DNA of 43,489 nt, taken from NCBI GenBank assembly GCA_022868165.1, contig JALHYA010000018.1, forward strand, positions 1 through 43,489. Reading direction: 5' to 3'. Shown one piece after another: positions 1 to 7,786 of the stretch. How positions within the stretch are numbered: position 1 is the stretch's first letter; each line of letters begins with the position of its first letter. The notes beneath the pieces were generated by a model, which searched no databases, was not told the origin of the DNA, and saw only the letters and a program-made list of their open reading frames with translations. The stretch comes from Patescibacteria group bacterium (GTDB lineage: Bacteria > Patescibacteriota > Microgenomatia > UBA8517). The position numbers were made by a program, and so were the translations under genes.

Positions 1-2
1 AC

Positions 3-266
3 TTCACACTTCTCGAGCTTACGCCAAAAACCGGGCGGACGCATCAGATTAGGATACACCTCAAGTATCTAGGGCATCCAATCGTTTCGGACGAATTTTA
101 TGCCGGAAGGAAAACTGCGCGAAACGACAGAAAATGGTGCCCGAGACTTTTCCTTCATGCCTCGGGAATTTCTTTCGACCACCCGATAATAGGAAGAAAC
201 ATAGCATTCAAATCGGAACTTCCGGATGACCTAAAGACCTTCTTGGACAAACTAGTGATGGACTAG
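3..266 (+). CDS. RluA-family 23S rRNA pseudouridine synthase, C-terminal part (cut by window edge)
   Basis: This reading frame is open from the window edge to a TAG and is absent from the ORF track because its start lies outside. The 87 visible residues read LLELTPKTGRTHQIRIHLKY and onward through a GHPIVSDEFYAG-like stretch, RLFLHA and a final LPDDLKTFLDKL. This is the classic C-terminal part of the RluA/RluC/RluD catalytic domain, which isomerises uridines to pseudouridine in rRNA or tRNA. The catalytic Asp motif would lie upstream and is not visible. The last 15 nt overlap the end of the convergent cation exchanger gene. The family is confident; the exact subfamily and target uridine cannot be assigned. 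Confidence 0.9.
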   Translation, partial: FTLLELTPKTGRTHQIRIHLKYLGHPIVSDEFYAGRKTARNDRKWCPRLFLHASGISFDHPIIGRNIAFKSELPDDLKTFLDKLVMD

Positions 267-1202
267 AAGAAAGATATACGAAGCGTAGAAGAGTAAAAAA
301 CCAAGGCCGAAAATCCGGGGAATACTTTTGCCCGAGTATCGCCTGGTTAAAAAAAAGACAGCAATTGTAATCAGGGAAAGATAGGCTAGCGAAAGGTGTT
401 GGCCGACGAAGGTTTGCGTTTGGCCAAATAACGCAAGAACGGTTCCGACAACAGCTAAGTTGAAGATATTGCTTCCCTGAATGTCTCCAAATAATAATTT
501 CCATTCTTTTTTGAATCCAGCCACGATAGAAGTTGAGAGTTCAGGGAGAGATGTTCCAATGGCTACAACCGAAAGACCGATTATTTCATTTTCTACATTA
601 AAGTAGCCTGCAATACCAACCGCAGAAGAAACAAGGTATTTGCTGCTTAAGCCAATAGCCGCCAGAGATATCCCCATTCCTAAAAAGTTTGCTGCCGGCG
701 TGAGTTTTGAATGTTTCATTTTATGCAGTGCTTTTCTATCTTCCCTACGTCGCCCCTCTTCCCCCCAAAAGATTTCCAGAAATAAGAAAACAAAATAGAA
801 AATCAGCAAACCCAGCGAAGAATATGTTCTGATATCGGTTGGTAAAAAATAGACAGCAACAAAAAAGAGTGTCAATAAGACCAAAATAATATTGTTTCTT
901 TGGGTCTTTTTTGTGCCGACTTTAATTGGAAAAAGTAAGATGCTTAACCCTAAAACTAATCCGATGTTGGCAATATTCGAGCCTATTACGTCCCCGGTTG
1001 AAAGGGGAGATACTCTTTGTAATATCGATGAAAAAGATACAAATAATTCAGGGATCGAAGTGCCCAGTGCAATTGCTGTTGCGGCGATAACTAGAGGAGA
1101 GAGTCTTACAGAAGAAGAAAATCCGGTTGCGAACCTGACCAAAAATCTAGCACCAATAACCAAAATTATCAGACTAATACCAAAGGGCAGTAGTAGATTC
1201 AT
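252..1202 (-). CDS. Calcium/sodium antiporter, CaCA family (YrbG-like)
   Basis: A 316-residue polytopic membrane protein with the two inverted alpha-repeats typical of Ca2+:cation antiporters. The first repeat contains ALGTSIPELFVSFSSI followed by GSNIANIGLVLGLS. The second contains AIGTSLPELSTSIVAGF followed by GDIQGSNIFNLAVVG. The GTS-PEL acidic residues are the known ion-coordination sites. Length matches bacterial YrbG-type exchangers. It probably exports Ca2+ (or another cation) using the Na+ or H+ gradient across the cytoplasmic membrane. It diverges from the Kef-type antiporter, and a TATAAT lies 19 nt upstream of its ATG. The specific ion is not decidable from sequence. Confidence 0.9.
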   Translation of the reverse strand: MNLLLPFGISLIILVIGARFLVRFATGFSSSVRLSPLVIAATAIALGTSIPELFVSFSSILQRVSPLSTGDVIGSNIANIGLVLGLSILLFPIKVGTKKTQRNNIILVLLTLFFVAVYFLPTDIRTYSSLGLLIFYFVFLFLEIFWGEEGRRREDRKALHKMKHSKLTPAANFLGMGISLAAIGLSSKYLVSSAVGIAGYFNVENEIIGLSVVAIGTSLPELSTSIVAGFKKEWKLLFGDIQGSNIFNLAVVGTVLALFGQTQTFVGQHLSLAYLSLITIAVFFLTRRYSGKSIPRIFGLGFLLFYASYIFLLVHH

Positions 1203-1221
1203 CGAAATTCGGTATTAATTT

Positions 1222-1227
1222 ATTATA
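1222..1227 (-). promoter_or_regulatory. Predicted -10 box of the CaCA exchanger gene
   Basis: The minus strand reads TATAAT here, preceded by TG and 19 nt ahead of the ATG. No convincing -35 hexamer is seen at the usual spacing, so the call rests on the -10 alone. Confidence 0.4.
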
Positions 1228-1262
1228 CAGAAAGATGCGCAAGATATTTCACAAGCCCTTTA

Positions 1263-1299
1263 CCCCGCACACCAAATTTTCACTAATTTTGGTGCGGGG
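1263..1299. repeat. GC-rich inverted repeat between divergent transporter genes
   Basis: CCCCGCAC pairs with GTGCGGGG across an AT-rich loop, with four more pairs (CAAA/TTTG) after a 2-nt bulge. It lies between the predicted divergent promoters of the two cation transporters. Only three T follow it on the plus strand, so it is a poor terminator; an operator or a roadblock is equally possible. Confidence 0.5.
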
Positions 1300-1300
1300 G

Positions 1301-1329
1301 TTTACACGCTCACAAGCTTGCCTTAAACT
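1301..1329 (+). promoter_or_regulatory. Promoter of the Kef-type antiporter (leaderless geometry)
   Basis: TTTACA, 17-nt spacer, TAAACT, then 7 nt to ATG at 1337. With a start site about 7 nt after the -10, transcription would begin at the initiation codon itself. Confidence 0.5.
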
Positions 1330-1336
1330 TAAATTT

Positions 1337-3037
1337 ATGGAGCTTGTATTTGCCCGCGAGCTTTTCTTTGTTTTGGCCGCCGGAGTTCTCGGAGGCCTCG
1401 CCGCCAAATATTTGAAGCTCCAACCGATAATCGGCTATTTGGTTGCCGGCGTAATATTCGGAAATCTTTTTCCTCTTCATGGTTCATCGATACAAACTTT
1501 TGCGCAGATAGGAATAATTCTTCTGCTTTTCTCCATCGGTCTTGAAATGTCCTTTTCGAAGTTGGGTAGAATGCTTTCACCGGCATTAATCGGCGCGAGT
1601 CTTCAGATAGTGTTGGGCGCAGGACTTCTTTATATTCTTTTGGAGATATTGGGTATAAGCGGCTTTCCTGCGCTTATTTTGGCAGCTGGGTTTTCTCTTT
1701 CTTCTACTGCAGTTGTCTTTAAAATCCTTTCGGACAGGGGAGAGCTCGATACAATCCATGGGGAATTGATGGTCGGATGGCTTCTCGTTCAGGATTTGGC
1801 TGTTGTTCCAATGATTGTCATTTTGCCGATTTTGGCGAGTAAATTAAGCGGGGGAGCGGCGGTAGTGCCCCTTTTAATGGCACTAGGAAAAGCTGTTCTT
1901 GTTGTTGCCGTAACAATATTCCTGGGTAAGATTGTAGTTCCTCATATTGTTCACAAGATTGCAGAAGTGAATTCCAGAGAGCTTCTGCTTCTTACCTCAA
2001 TTGCCCTTGCTCTGGGAACCGCGGCCCTGACAAGCTTTTTGGGAATTTCGCCTGCGCTCGGCGCGTTCTTGGCGGGATTGGTAATTTCCCAGAGCCAGGA
2101 AAATCACGCGATTTTCGCCGAAACACGGCCCTTAAGGGATTTATTTGTCGCCCTTTTCTTTATAACGTTGGGATTCTTAATTAAAATTCCAATGGTTCTA
2201 ACCCACTGGTGGTTGATTCTTCTTCTAGTAGGAGGTGTTCTTCTTATTAAATTAGTTATTGTCTGGTTCCTTTCGCTTGCTTTGGGTTTCCACGGCAAAA
2301 CCGCGGTCGCAGTCGCACTGGGCCTTTCCCAAGCGGGAGAATTTTCCTTTGTACTTTTCTCTCTCTCGCAGAATCTCGGGATTTTATCCCCGAATGTTGT
2401 TTCCATCGGATTTGCTACTTCACTTTTAACCCTAATTTCGACCCCGGTTTTGTTTAAGGCAATTGGGCCTCTTTGGAGAAAGGTAAAAACGGGGACCTCC
2501 GGCTCAGGATTTTTGCGCTCCCTTCTTACCGGATTTGATAGAAGAGGCGGGATAGAGAGCGCAATGACAAACCATATTATTATCTGTGGGTTTGGGCGCG
2601 TTGGGGGTTGGGTAGGCAAAGCTCTGGAATCTATGGGCGTAAATTATATTGTGGTTGATTATAACCAGTCGGTTGTTTCCGAGGAGAAGAAAAAAGGCAC
2701 GCCGGTAATATACGGCGATCCCGGGGAAGCGGAGGTTTTGGAGCAGGCAGGAATCTCGGGTGCAAAGGCAATAGTTATCGCAATTCCCGACAGGGTAGCA
2801 CAGGAAGAAATTATTTCTTTGGTACAGACCAAATATCCGTCGGTAAAGATTATTTCCAGGGTTCATTATGACGAGGATTTCGAGAAGATGAAGCTTTTGC
2901 GGGTCCATAAGATAATACAGCCCGAATTTGAAGCATCCGTTGCCATGGTCAAGGCCATAATGGATTCCATGGGCAAATCAAAAGAGGAAGTCAGAGAAAG
3001 AATAACGAGCCTAAGGCTTTCGAGAGCCAGTAAATAA
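1337..3037 (+). CDS. Kef/CPA2-type cation:proton antiporter with TrkA-N domain
   Basis: A monovalent cation (K+ or Na+)/H+ antiporter of the CPA2 family. Residues ~1-400 are a series of hydrophobic segments typical of the Na_H_Exchanger domain, including FSIGLEMSFSKL, LSSTAVVFKIL and ALGAFLAGLVIS. From about residue 415 there is a cytoplasmic RCK/TrkA-N domain with the nucleotide-binding motif IICGFGRVGGWVGKAL and a following VVDYN acidic strand end. The track begins 34 codons earlier, but that extension is not hydrophobic-domain sequence and crosses the hairpin and promoter. ATG 1337 gives the family-like start MELVFARELFFVLAAGV. It probably acts in pH or K+ homeostasis, gated by NAD(H). The transported ion is uncertain. 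Confidence 0.9.
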   Translation: MELVFARELFFVLAAGVLGGLAAKYLKLQPIIGYLVAGVIFGNLFPLHGSSIQTFAQIGIILLLFSIGLEMSFSKLGRMLSPALIGASLQIVLGAGLLYILLEILGISGFPALILAAGFSLSSTAVVFKILSDRGELDTIHGELMVGWLLVQDLAVVPMIVILPILASKLSGGAAVVPLLMALGKAVLVVAVTIFLGKIVVPHIVHKIAEVNSRELLLLTSIALALGTAALTSFLGISPALGAFLAGLVISQSQENHAIFAETRPLRDLFVALFFITLGFLIKIPMVLTHWWLILLLVGGVLLIKLVIVWFLSLALGFHGKTAVAVALGLSQAGEFSFVLFSLSQNLGILSPNVVSIGFATSLLTLISTPVLFKAIGPLWRKVKTGTSGSGFLRSLLTGFDRRGGIESAMTNHIIICGFGRVGGWVGKALESMGVNYIVVDYNQSVVSEEKKKGTPVIYGDPGEAEVLEQAGISGAKAIVIAIPDRVAQEEIISLVQTKYPSVKIISRVHYDEDFEKMKLLRVHKIIQPEFEASVAMVKAIMDSMGKSKEEVRERITSLRLSRASK

Positions 3038-3038
3038 G

Positions 3039-3060
3039 CAAATCTACAAATCCGACAAAT
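3039..3060 (+). repeat. Short AAAT-phased intergenic repeat, copy 1
   Basis: An intergenic stretch of CAAATCTAC and CAAATCCGAC-like units lies between the antiporter stop and the next start. Related sequence occurs at 6265-6302 (same orientation) and 6917-6958 (inverted). AAAT recurs every 8-9 nt. Confidence 0.5.
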
Positions 3061-3987
3061 ATGAGACGACGAAGAAAACTCGAAAGAATAAAAACTGGGA
3101 GAAACCGGAGAAGTCTCCGTATCCCTATTTGGTTATGGCTTGTTTTGGCCGTATTTCTGGTCTTTCTTTTCATTAACTTCTTCACCAAATTTTGGAAAAG
3201 TAAGGACAAATTAAGCCTTGTGGTAAACACCAAAAGCGGCGACGTCCGGGTTAGCACCTTTGACCCGGTTTTGGGGGAGATCACCAATATAACTATTCCC
3301 GGCTCTACCCAAGTCAACGTTTCAAGGCAGCTGGGAACATGGAAAATTAAAAGCGTTTGGGCATTGGGACAAAACGAGAAAATTTCGGGAAAACTTCTTG
3401 CCGAGACCGTTACAAAAAACTTCAGATTTCCGACTGCCGCATGGGCTGATTCTCCTGCCGCAGGCTTTAGCGAAGGAAACATAAGCTCCGCGTTGAAGGC
3501 TATATTTGGTCCCTATAAAACCAACCTTCGAATCGGGGATAGAGTGAAGCTGGCCCTTTTTAGCATCGGCGTAAAAAATACCAATCGAGTTGACATAAAT
3601 CTTGCAAATACAACATTTCTTAAAAAGGCCAGATTAACAGACGGGGAAAACGGGTATTTAGTGCAGGATGATGCTCCGGAGAATATCATGGTTGTTTTTT
3701 CCGACCACAGGATTGCGTCGGGGAATTTTAAGGTGAATATTAAAAATGCCAGCACCAAAGACAGCCTCCCGGGCTATGTCGGAGGGGTTTTGGAGGTCTT
3801 GGGGGCAAAAATTGCTTCAGTGGTTGAGGAAAAAACTGCGCCTGTTGACTGCGAAATTATAGGGAATGACTCTGTTTTTATCCGCAAAGTTGCGGAAATT
3901 TACTCATGCAAAGTGACAAACAAGGCTCCCGAGGGGAGTTTCGATATGGAATTTAGGTTCGGAGAAAAGTTTGCTAAGAGGTTTTAA
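3061..3987 (+). CDS. Membrane-anchored protein with LytR_C-like C terminus, function unknown
   Basis: A 308-residue protein with a very basic N terminus (MRRRRKLERIKTGRNRR), one transmembrane helix at about residues 20-40 (IPIWLWLVLAVFLVFLFI) and an extracellular remainder. The last ~85 residues, beginning FKVNIKNAS and running through GGVLEVLGAKIASV, resemble the LytR_C domain that follows LCP or stands alone in wall-associated proteins. That assignment is by pattern only. The middle (residues ~50-130, LVVNTKSGDVRVSTFDP) is reminiscent of a degenerate LCP-type region, but the catalytic arginines cannot be recognised. It starts 23 nt after the antiporter without a clear SD site and converges with the TPR gene. 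A cell-envelope role is inferred. Confidence 0.7.
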   Translation: MRRRRKLERIKTGRNRRSLRIPIWLWLVLAVFLVFLFINFFTKFWKSKDKLSLVVNTKSGDVRVSTFDPVLGEITNITIPGSTQVNVSRQLGTWKIKSVWALGQNEKISGKLLAETVTKNFRFPTAAWADSPAAGFSEGNISSALKAIFGPYKTNLRIGDRVKLALFSIGVKNTNRVDINLANTTFLKKARLTDGENGYLVQDDAPENIMVVFSDHRIASGNFKVNIKNASTKDSLPGYVGGVLEVLGAKIASVVEEKTAPVDCEIIGNDSVFIRKVAEIYSCKVTNKAPEGSFDMEFRFGEKFAKRF

Positions 3988-3988
3988 A

Positions 3989-4678
3989 TCACTCTTCCTC
4001 AAAAGTGGTAACCGGGCTTTCCTCGTTTTTGCGCACAAGCTCGGGTGGGGTAAAGGAAACATACTCGATTTTTTCGGCCGGAAAGGAAGGAATGTTGGCA
4101 AGCTCTGTCGAGCGGTAAGTTTCCCTGATAAACACTTTTACGTCGTTTGAATCCGTCGATTTTATAAATACTTCATATTGGTTTCCAATCTTAATCAGTT
4201 TTCGCAGGCGTGCCGCCAAATCATCCGGCAGCCGGCCGATATATTTGTCGTCGTGTGTCAAAACGGAAACGCGGTGTGCGTGAGGAGTAAGCTTTACCCG
4301 GTCTCCGGCATTGAGTTTTGCCAGAAGTTTTGCATCCCCCAAATGAAGGAGGGAAATTTGTTTTGTTTTCCCCGTTTCTTCCAGGAATACCTCGGCGCCG
4401 GTACCTGCGCCGTTTTCCATCTTCCCTCTTTTTGCAACCTTCCAGCGGTTCAAGGCTTTTGTGGCAATGGGATTAAACTGGTCAATTTTTATTACTTTTT
4501 CCGCCGATTTTTTTGCTTTACCGAACTCTCCCTTTTCGGCATACGCACGGGCCAGACGGTTTAAAGCGTCGATATCCTGGGGGTTTGTTTTGAGGATTTG
4601 AAGGTTGGTTTTAGTGGCCTCTTTCCAATCTCCTTTAAGAGCTTCATCGATAGCTTTTTGGGCAAGGTCTGTATCCAT
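3989..4678 (-). CDS. Tetratricopeptide-repeat protein
   Basis: A 229-residue soluble protein. Residues ~1-80 form two to three TPR helices (A.KGDWKEATKTNLQILKTNP, DALNRLARAYAEKGEFGKAKKSAEKVI), so it is likely a protein-interaction module. The rest is not a TPR. It contains LNAGDRVKLTPHAHRVSVL and a stretch around YIGRLPDDLAARLRKLI that looks like a small beta-rich domain, and it ends in an acidic tail (TTFEEE). No enzymatic motif is evident. The gene is divergent from yebC, with its own TTGACA promoter, and its 3' end lies one base from the convergent LytR_C-like gene. Specific function unknown. Confidence 0.75.
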   Translation of the reverse strand: MDTDLAQKAIDEALKGDWKEATKTNLQILKTNPQDIDALNRLARAYAEKGEFGKAKKSAEKVIKIDQFNPIATKALNRWKVAKRGKMENGAGTGAEVFLEETGKTKQISLLHLGDAKLLAKLNAGDRVKLTPHAHRVSVLTHDDKYIGRLPDDLAARLRKLIKIGNQYEVFIKSTDSNDVKVFIRETYRSTELANIPSFPAEKIEYVSFTPPELVRKNEESPVTTFEEE

Positions 4679-4696
4679 ACAATTGAAACTGTAATG

Positions 4697-4724
4697 AGTA
4701 TAGGGGAGCGGGGAAGCCTGTCAA
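4697..4724 (-). promoter_or_regulatory. Promoter of the TPR gene
   Basis: On the minus strand: TTGACA, 16-nt spacer, TATACT. The ATG is 18 nt downstream of the -10, so a leader of roughly 11 nt is expected. Confidence 0.6.
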
Positions 4725-4764
4725 GATGGTCTTAATTTATACTCTTTTCCGGGCGTTTTTGTTG

Positions 4765-4770
4765 TATAAT
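4765..4770 (+). promoter_or_regulatory. -10 box of yebC (leaderless geometry)
   Basis: A perfect TATAAT preceded by TG sits exactly 7 nt before the ATG of yebC. Transcription would start at or next to the A of the start codon. No good -35 is visible. Confidence 0.6.
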
Positions 4771-4777
4771 TGTGCCC

Positions 4778-5503
4778 ATGAGTGGACATTCACACTACGC
4801 AACAATTAAAAGAGAAAAAGAGGCTAATGACGCCGCAAGGGGAAAAACTTTCTCCAAGCTCGCTAAAGAGATTGCCATTGCGGTCAAAACAGGCGGCGGA
4901 GGGGATCCCGATTCAAACTTCAAACTCCGAATGGTTATGGATAAGGCCAGGGAGGTTAATATGCCCAAGGACAATGTCGAAAGGGCAATAGCTCACGCTA
5001 CATCAACCGCAGAGGCCATTGAGGAGGTTTCCTATGAAGGTTTTGGGCCAAGCGGTGTTGCAGTTATGGTTGTTGCCGCAACCGATAACAGAAACCGCAC
5101 TGCACAGGAAATTAAGAATATTTTCGATAGGGCAGGGGGCAGGCTTGGTGGACCGGGGAGCGTTTCTTTCAATTTCGAAAACAAGGGGTTTCTGTTAGTT
5201 GAAAAAGATGCCGATCCCGAATCTCAAATGCTAAAACTAATCGATTTGGGAGTGGAGGATGTCAACGAAACACCCGACGGCATAGAGGTATACGTCCAGC
5301 CCGACAAATTAAGCCAAACCAAAAAAAGTTTGGAAGAGACCGGTTTTAAAGTGACCAGCGCCGAGATTAGCATGGAAGCGAAGAGTTATCAGACAATTTC
5401 CGACCCCAAAGAGGCTTCGAAAGTTATGTCCTTCTTGGACTTACTAAACGACCACGACGACGTACAGCAAGTCTACTCCAACGCAGATATCGTAAATGTC
5501 TAA
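4778..5503 (+). CDS. yebC: YebC/PmpR-family translation or transcription factor
   Basis: A 241-residue member of the YebC/PmpR (TACO1) family. The start MSGHSHYATIKREKEANDAARGK matches the family signature, so ATG 4778 is preferred over the track's start two codons upstream. It contains the conserved GGGGDPDSNFKLR, NMPKDNVERAI, EVSYEGFGPSGVA and NRNRTAQEIKNIF blocks and is full length. Family members were described as DNA-binding regulators; recent work assigns some of them to relieving ribosome stalling at proline-rich stretches. That would suit a genome with Pro-Thr-rich exported proteins such as those in this window, but the link is inference. The next gene overlaps its end by 8 nt. Confidence 0.95.
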   Translation: MSGHSHYATIKREKEANDAARGKTFSKLAKEIAIAVKTGGGGDPDSNFKLRMVMDKAREVNMPKDNVERAIAHATSTAEAIEEVSYEGFGPSGVAVMVVAATDNRNRTAQEIKNIFDRAGGRLGGPGSVSFNFENKGFLLVEKDADPESQMLKLIDLGVEDVNETPDGIEVYVQPDKLSQTKKSLEETGFKVTSAEISMEAKSYQTISDPKEASKVMSFLDLLNDHDDVQQVYSNADIVNV

Positions 5504-6263
5504 AAGACGAAGATTTGTGGCAACGAGTGTTATCCTTTCCCTGGGATTTATCGGTATCCAGTTTTTGACCTTCTATAAAATCCCCGCAATTTTTGCATTG
5601 GCACTTTTAACAATCGGCCTTTTTTATTGGTCGCTTTACGAGGGTCTGGGGAAGAATATGACCCTTCTGACCCTGATTCTTCCGGCATTTTTTACGGTGG
5701 GCGTAGGGACATTTTGGTTTCTATTAACCGGCAGTATTTTCGCTAGACTTCCAATAGTGATTTTTTACGGAGTGGGAATATATGTTCTTTGTCTAACCTC
5801 CAACATTTACACAGTTGCGGCAATTCGGACAATTGCTCTCCTGCGTGCCGCCAGGGGAGTCGGATTTGTACTCACTTTAGTGACTTCTTTCCTTGTTTTC
5901 GACGCAATCTTGTCATTAAGAGTCGCCATTCCGGTTGCCGTAATCCTTGTGGCGATTTCTTCCTTTCCGCTATTTTTACAAGGCTATTGGAGTATCCTTT
6001 TGCAAACCGAATTTTCAAGGAATTTGATTATTATTTCCGGAGTTTCGGGACTAGTGATGGGGGAGGTGGCCTTGGGACTTGCCTTCTGGCCGGTTACGGT
6101 TGTTGTAGGCTCTCTTTTTATGACCGTAGCCATGTACATGCTGTTGGGGCTTGGCCAGGCCAAGCTCGAATCTAGGCTATTTAGCCAGACGGTCAGGGAA
6201 TACTTGGTAGTGGGCATCTTGGTCTTTATCGGAATGTTTTTGGCCACCCATTGGGGCCAGTAG
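5496..6263 (+). CDS. Polytopic membrane protein of unknown function
   Basis: A 255-residue, strongly hydrophobic protein with about seven or eight predicted membrane segments and short loops. It begins MSKRRRFVATSVILSLGFIG and ends LVVGILVFIGMFLATHWGQ. I see no transporter, protease or transferase motif. Its ATG lies inside the last codons of yebC (8-nt overlap), so the two are probably co-transcribed and translationally coupled. The sequence after its stop is AT-rich repeat and no obvious terminator. I do not recognise the family. Confidence 0.75.
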   Translation: MSKRRRFVATSVILSLGFIGIQFLTFYKIPAIFALALLTIGLFYWSLYEGLGKNMTLLTLILPAFFTVGVGTFWFLLTGSIFARLPIVIFYGVGIYVLCLTSNIYTVAAIRTIALLRAARGVGFVLTLVTSFLVFDAILSLRVAIPVAVILVAISSFPLFLQGYWSILLQTEFSRNLIIISGVSGLVMGEVALGLAFWPVTVVVGSLFMTVAMYMLLGLGQAKLESRLFSQTVREYLVVGILVFIGMFLATHWGQ

Positions 6264-6264
6264 G

Positions 6265-6302
6265 AATAAACAAATCTACAAATAAGCAAATATACAAATT
6301 TT
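6265..6302 (+). repeat. AAAT-phased intergenic repeat, copy 2
   Basis: Units AAATCTAC, AAATAAGC, AAATATAC and AAATTT follow one another with an 8-nt period immediately after the membrane-protein stop codon. The same element recurs in inverted orientation at 6917-6958, so the pair flanks the gene-free stretch. Confidence 0.55.
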
Positions 6303-6559
6303 AGGCAGACATCAGGCAGGGGAGATAGGCGAGTAGATAACCCATAATAATTAAATAGCATTCCGTCGGGACGGGTGCCAGTTTTCACAAATATTATAGG
6401 TATTTTTCACGAAATATATTTTTTAGGCTCACCAAAGAAAGACCGAACCCCTCCCGCACGGAGAATTGAGATAGTTTGATACAGTCGTTAGCTTCAAAAT
6501 CTTCACTTTCTCGCGGAGATGGCCTGTGGATAACTTTTAGCGACGTATGTAAGCTGCGA

Positions 6560-6772
6560 AAGAGGTCTTCTCTTGTACAAAACGTGTAGTTTATCGTCCG
6601 GAGAAGGACGGAGGCCTGGGCAAGCCCCTGGGAGCTTATAAGGACTACTTCTCCCGAAAGGGTCATAACTCATATGAGAAGCACATCCTACTGGAGGGAA
6701 GCTAACTATATAGGGTCGCACAATATAACTTTTACGACGTTAGTGAATTGTACAAAGAGTGGAGCACCTCTT
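6560..6772. ncRNA. Candidate structured RNA in a ~790-nt gene-free interval
   Basis: No credible protein lies between 6264 and 7053. Within it three helices nest in register. AAGAGGT (6560) pairs with ACCTCTT (6766). CTCTTGTACAA (6570) pairs with TTGTACAAAGAG (6748) with one bulge. AACGT (6581) pairs with ACGTT (6737). Inside are hairpins CGTCC-GGAGAA-GGACG (6595) and CCC-GAAA-GGG, plus CTTCTC/GAGAAG. GTTAGCTTC (6487) and GAAGCTAAC (6699) are perfect 9-nt complements and could form a pseudoknot. I looked for RNase P, tmRNA, SRP and common riboswitch consensus sequences and found none. The fold is equally possible on either strand. Confidence 0.45.
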
Positions 6773-6916
6773 AAGCATATATATTCTTTTCTCCTATGTT
6801 TTTGTTTTATTTTTGTTAATTAATATTTGAAAATTCCCCATTTTATGTTCATCTGTCCAAAGTCCTCTTCCTAACAAAACCCGAATGATTTTAAGCCCCT
6901 TGGGCCCCTCCCCCGC

Positions 6917-6958
6917 TTTTTATTTGTCGGATTTGAAATTTGTTTATTTGTAGATTTT
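6917..6958 (-). repeat. AAAT-phased intergenic repeat, copy 3 (inverted)
   Basis: Read on the minus strand this gives AAATCTAC, AAATAAAC and AAATCCGAC units, matching copies 1 and 2. A C-rich stretch with a short T-run immediately before it may be part of a terminator, but no strong stem is seen. Confidence 0.5.
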
Positions 6959-7018
6959 GCCGTGTTAATGGGACGATTAGATGGTCGTCTTTGTTAAAAT
7001 AAAGGCCTTACAATCGAT

Positions 7019-7046
7019 TTGGCGAGGTAACTTTTTGGTGTATAAT
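7019..7046 (+). promoter_or_regulatory. Promoter of the HAD-like gene (leaderless geometry)
   Basis: TTGGCG, 16-nt spacer, TATAAT at 7041-7046, then exactly 7 nt to ATG 7054. The upstream ATG at 7045 used by the track overlaps the -10 and cannot be in the transcript if this promoter is real. Confidence 0.55.
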
Positions 7047-7053
7047 GGCCAAC

Positions 7054-7734
7054 ATGTCACCGGAATATCCTTTTAATAAAGAATGGCTGCGTTGGCTTTT
7101 GGCCGATGTCAGTGTGGATCATGACAACACAATAAATGATACCAAAGGAATAGTTACCGAAACATTCAATAAAGAATTTGGGACCAGTCATATGGCAATA
7201 GAAATTTCCAGGTGGCATTCGGTTGCTGACTGGGCCAAAGAACTTGGTGCAAGCGATAAGGAGGCTTTTGCAATAAACCAGCGCTATTGGTACGATTCCG
7301 ATTTAATTAATCAGGGAAAACCGAAACCTGGCGCAATCGAATTTTTGCAAAAAGCAAATCGAGGGCGCTTGATAATCAATTCATCCAGGCCATACGACGA
7401 GCTTGACGGAACTCGTAAGTGGTACCGACAGTATGCGGCTTTTGTCAAGCCTGAACAAATTGTAGTCGGGCTTCCGGATATTGTTGAGGCCGGGGATATC
7501 CTTTCGCAAGCTCTTTCAAAAGTCTGGGTAGCCAAGCTTTACAAAAGCCGCTCGCACATAGAAGACGTTCCCTTCCATGCCAAAATGATGATGGACTATA
7601 CGGATATCTTTGTGTTTCTTTTGTCGGATGACACTTCGCTTGATGGTCACTACGGTACAAGACTGATGCGCATGGGAGGCATTGACGGGAACCAGCCCGA
7701 CCTTGTTTTGCTCAACAAACTTCTCAGCGTTTAG
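7054..7734 (+). CDS. HAD-superfamily hydrolase, 5'-nucleotidase-like
   Basis: A 226-residue soluble protein. Motif I is DVSVDHDNTIND, where DHDNT fits the DxDxT nucleophile signature of haloacid-dehalogenase phosphatases. INSSRPYDEL supplies the motif II serine, and FLLSDDTSLDG is a plausible motif IV. A cap-like helical insertion follows motif I. The pattern and size resemble deoxyribonucleotidase-type HAD enzymes, which dephosphorylate nucleoside monophosphates, but substrate cannot be read from sequence. I chose ATG 7054 (MSPEYPFNKEW) because a TATAAT overlaps the earlier ATG. It is followed by xer with an independent promoter. Confidence 0.7.
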   Translation: MSPEYPFNKEWLRWLLADVSVDHDNTINDTKGIVTETFNKEFGTSHMAIEISRWHSVADWAKELGASDKEAFAINQRYWYDSDLINQGKPKPGAIEFLQKANRGRLIINSSRPYDELDGTRKWYRQYAAFVKPEQIVVGLPDIVEAGDILSQALSKVWVAKLYKSRSHIEDVPFHAKMMMDYTDIFVFLLSDDTSLDGHYGTRLMRMGGIDGNQPDLVLLNKLLSV

Positions 7735-7747
7735 TCGCACAATCTTA

Positions 7748-7776
7748 TTGACACAATTCACCCTAAGTTATAGACT
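7748..7776 (+). promoter_or_regulatory. Promoter of the tyrosine recombinase gene
   Basis: TTGACA, 17-nt spacer, TAGACT. The ATG follows 10 nt after the -10, giving at most a few nucleotides of leader. Confidence 0.6.
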
Positions 7777-7786
7777 CTAAAAAGAA

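Noticed and set aside
6394-6721. Minus-strand ORFs of 90 and 72 codons in the 6.3-7.0 kb interval
   Set aside because: They overlap each other in different frames, lack recognisable domains or RBS, and coincide with strong nucleic-acid pairing.
6480-6780. RNase P RNA, tmRNA or SRP RNA
   Set aside because: The conserved GAAAGTCC/GGCTTA (RNase P), tRNA-like T-arm (tmRNA) and GGAAGCA loop context (SRP) could not be found on either strand.
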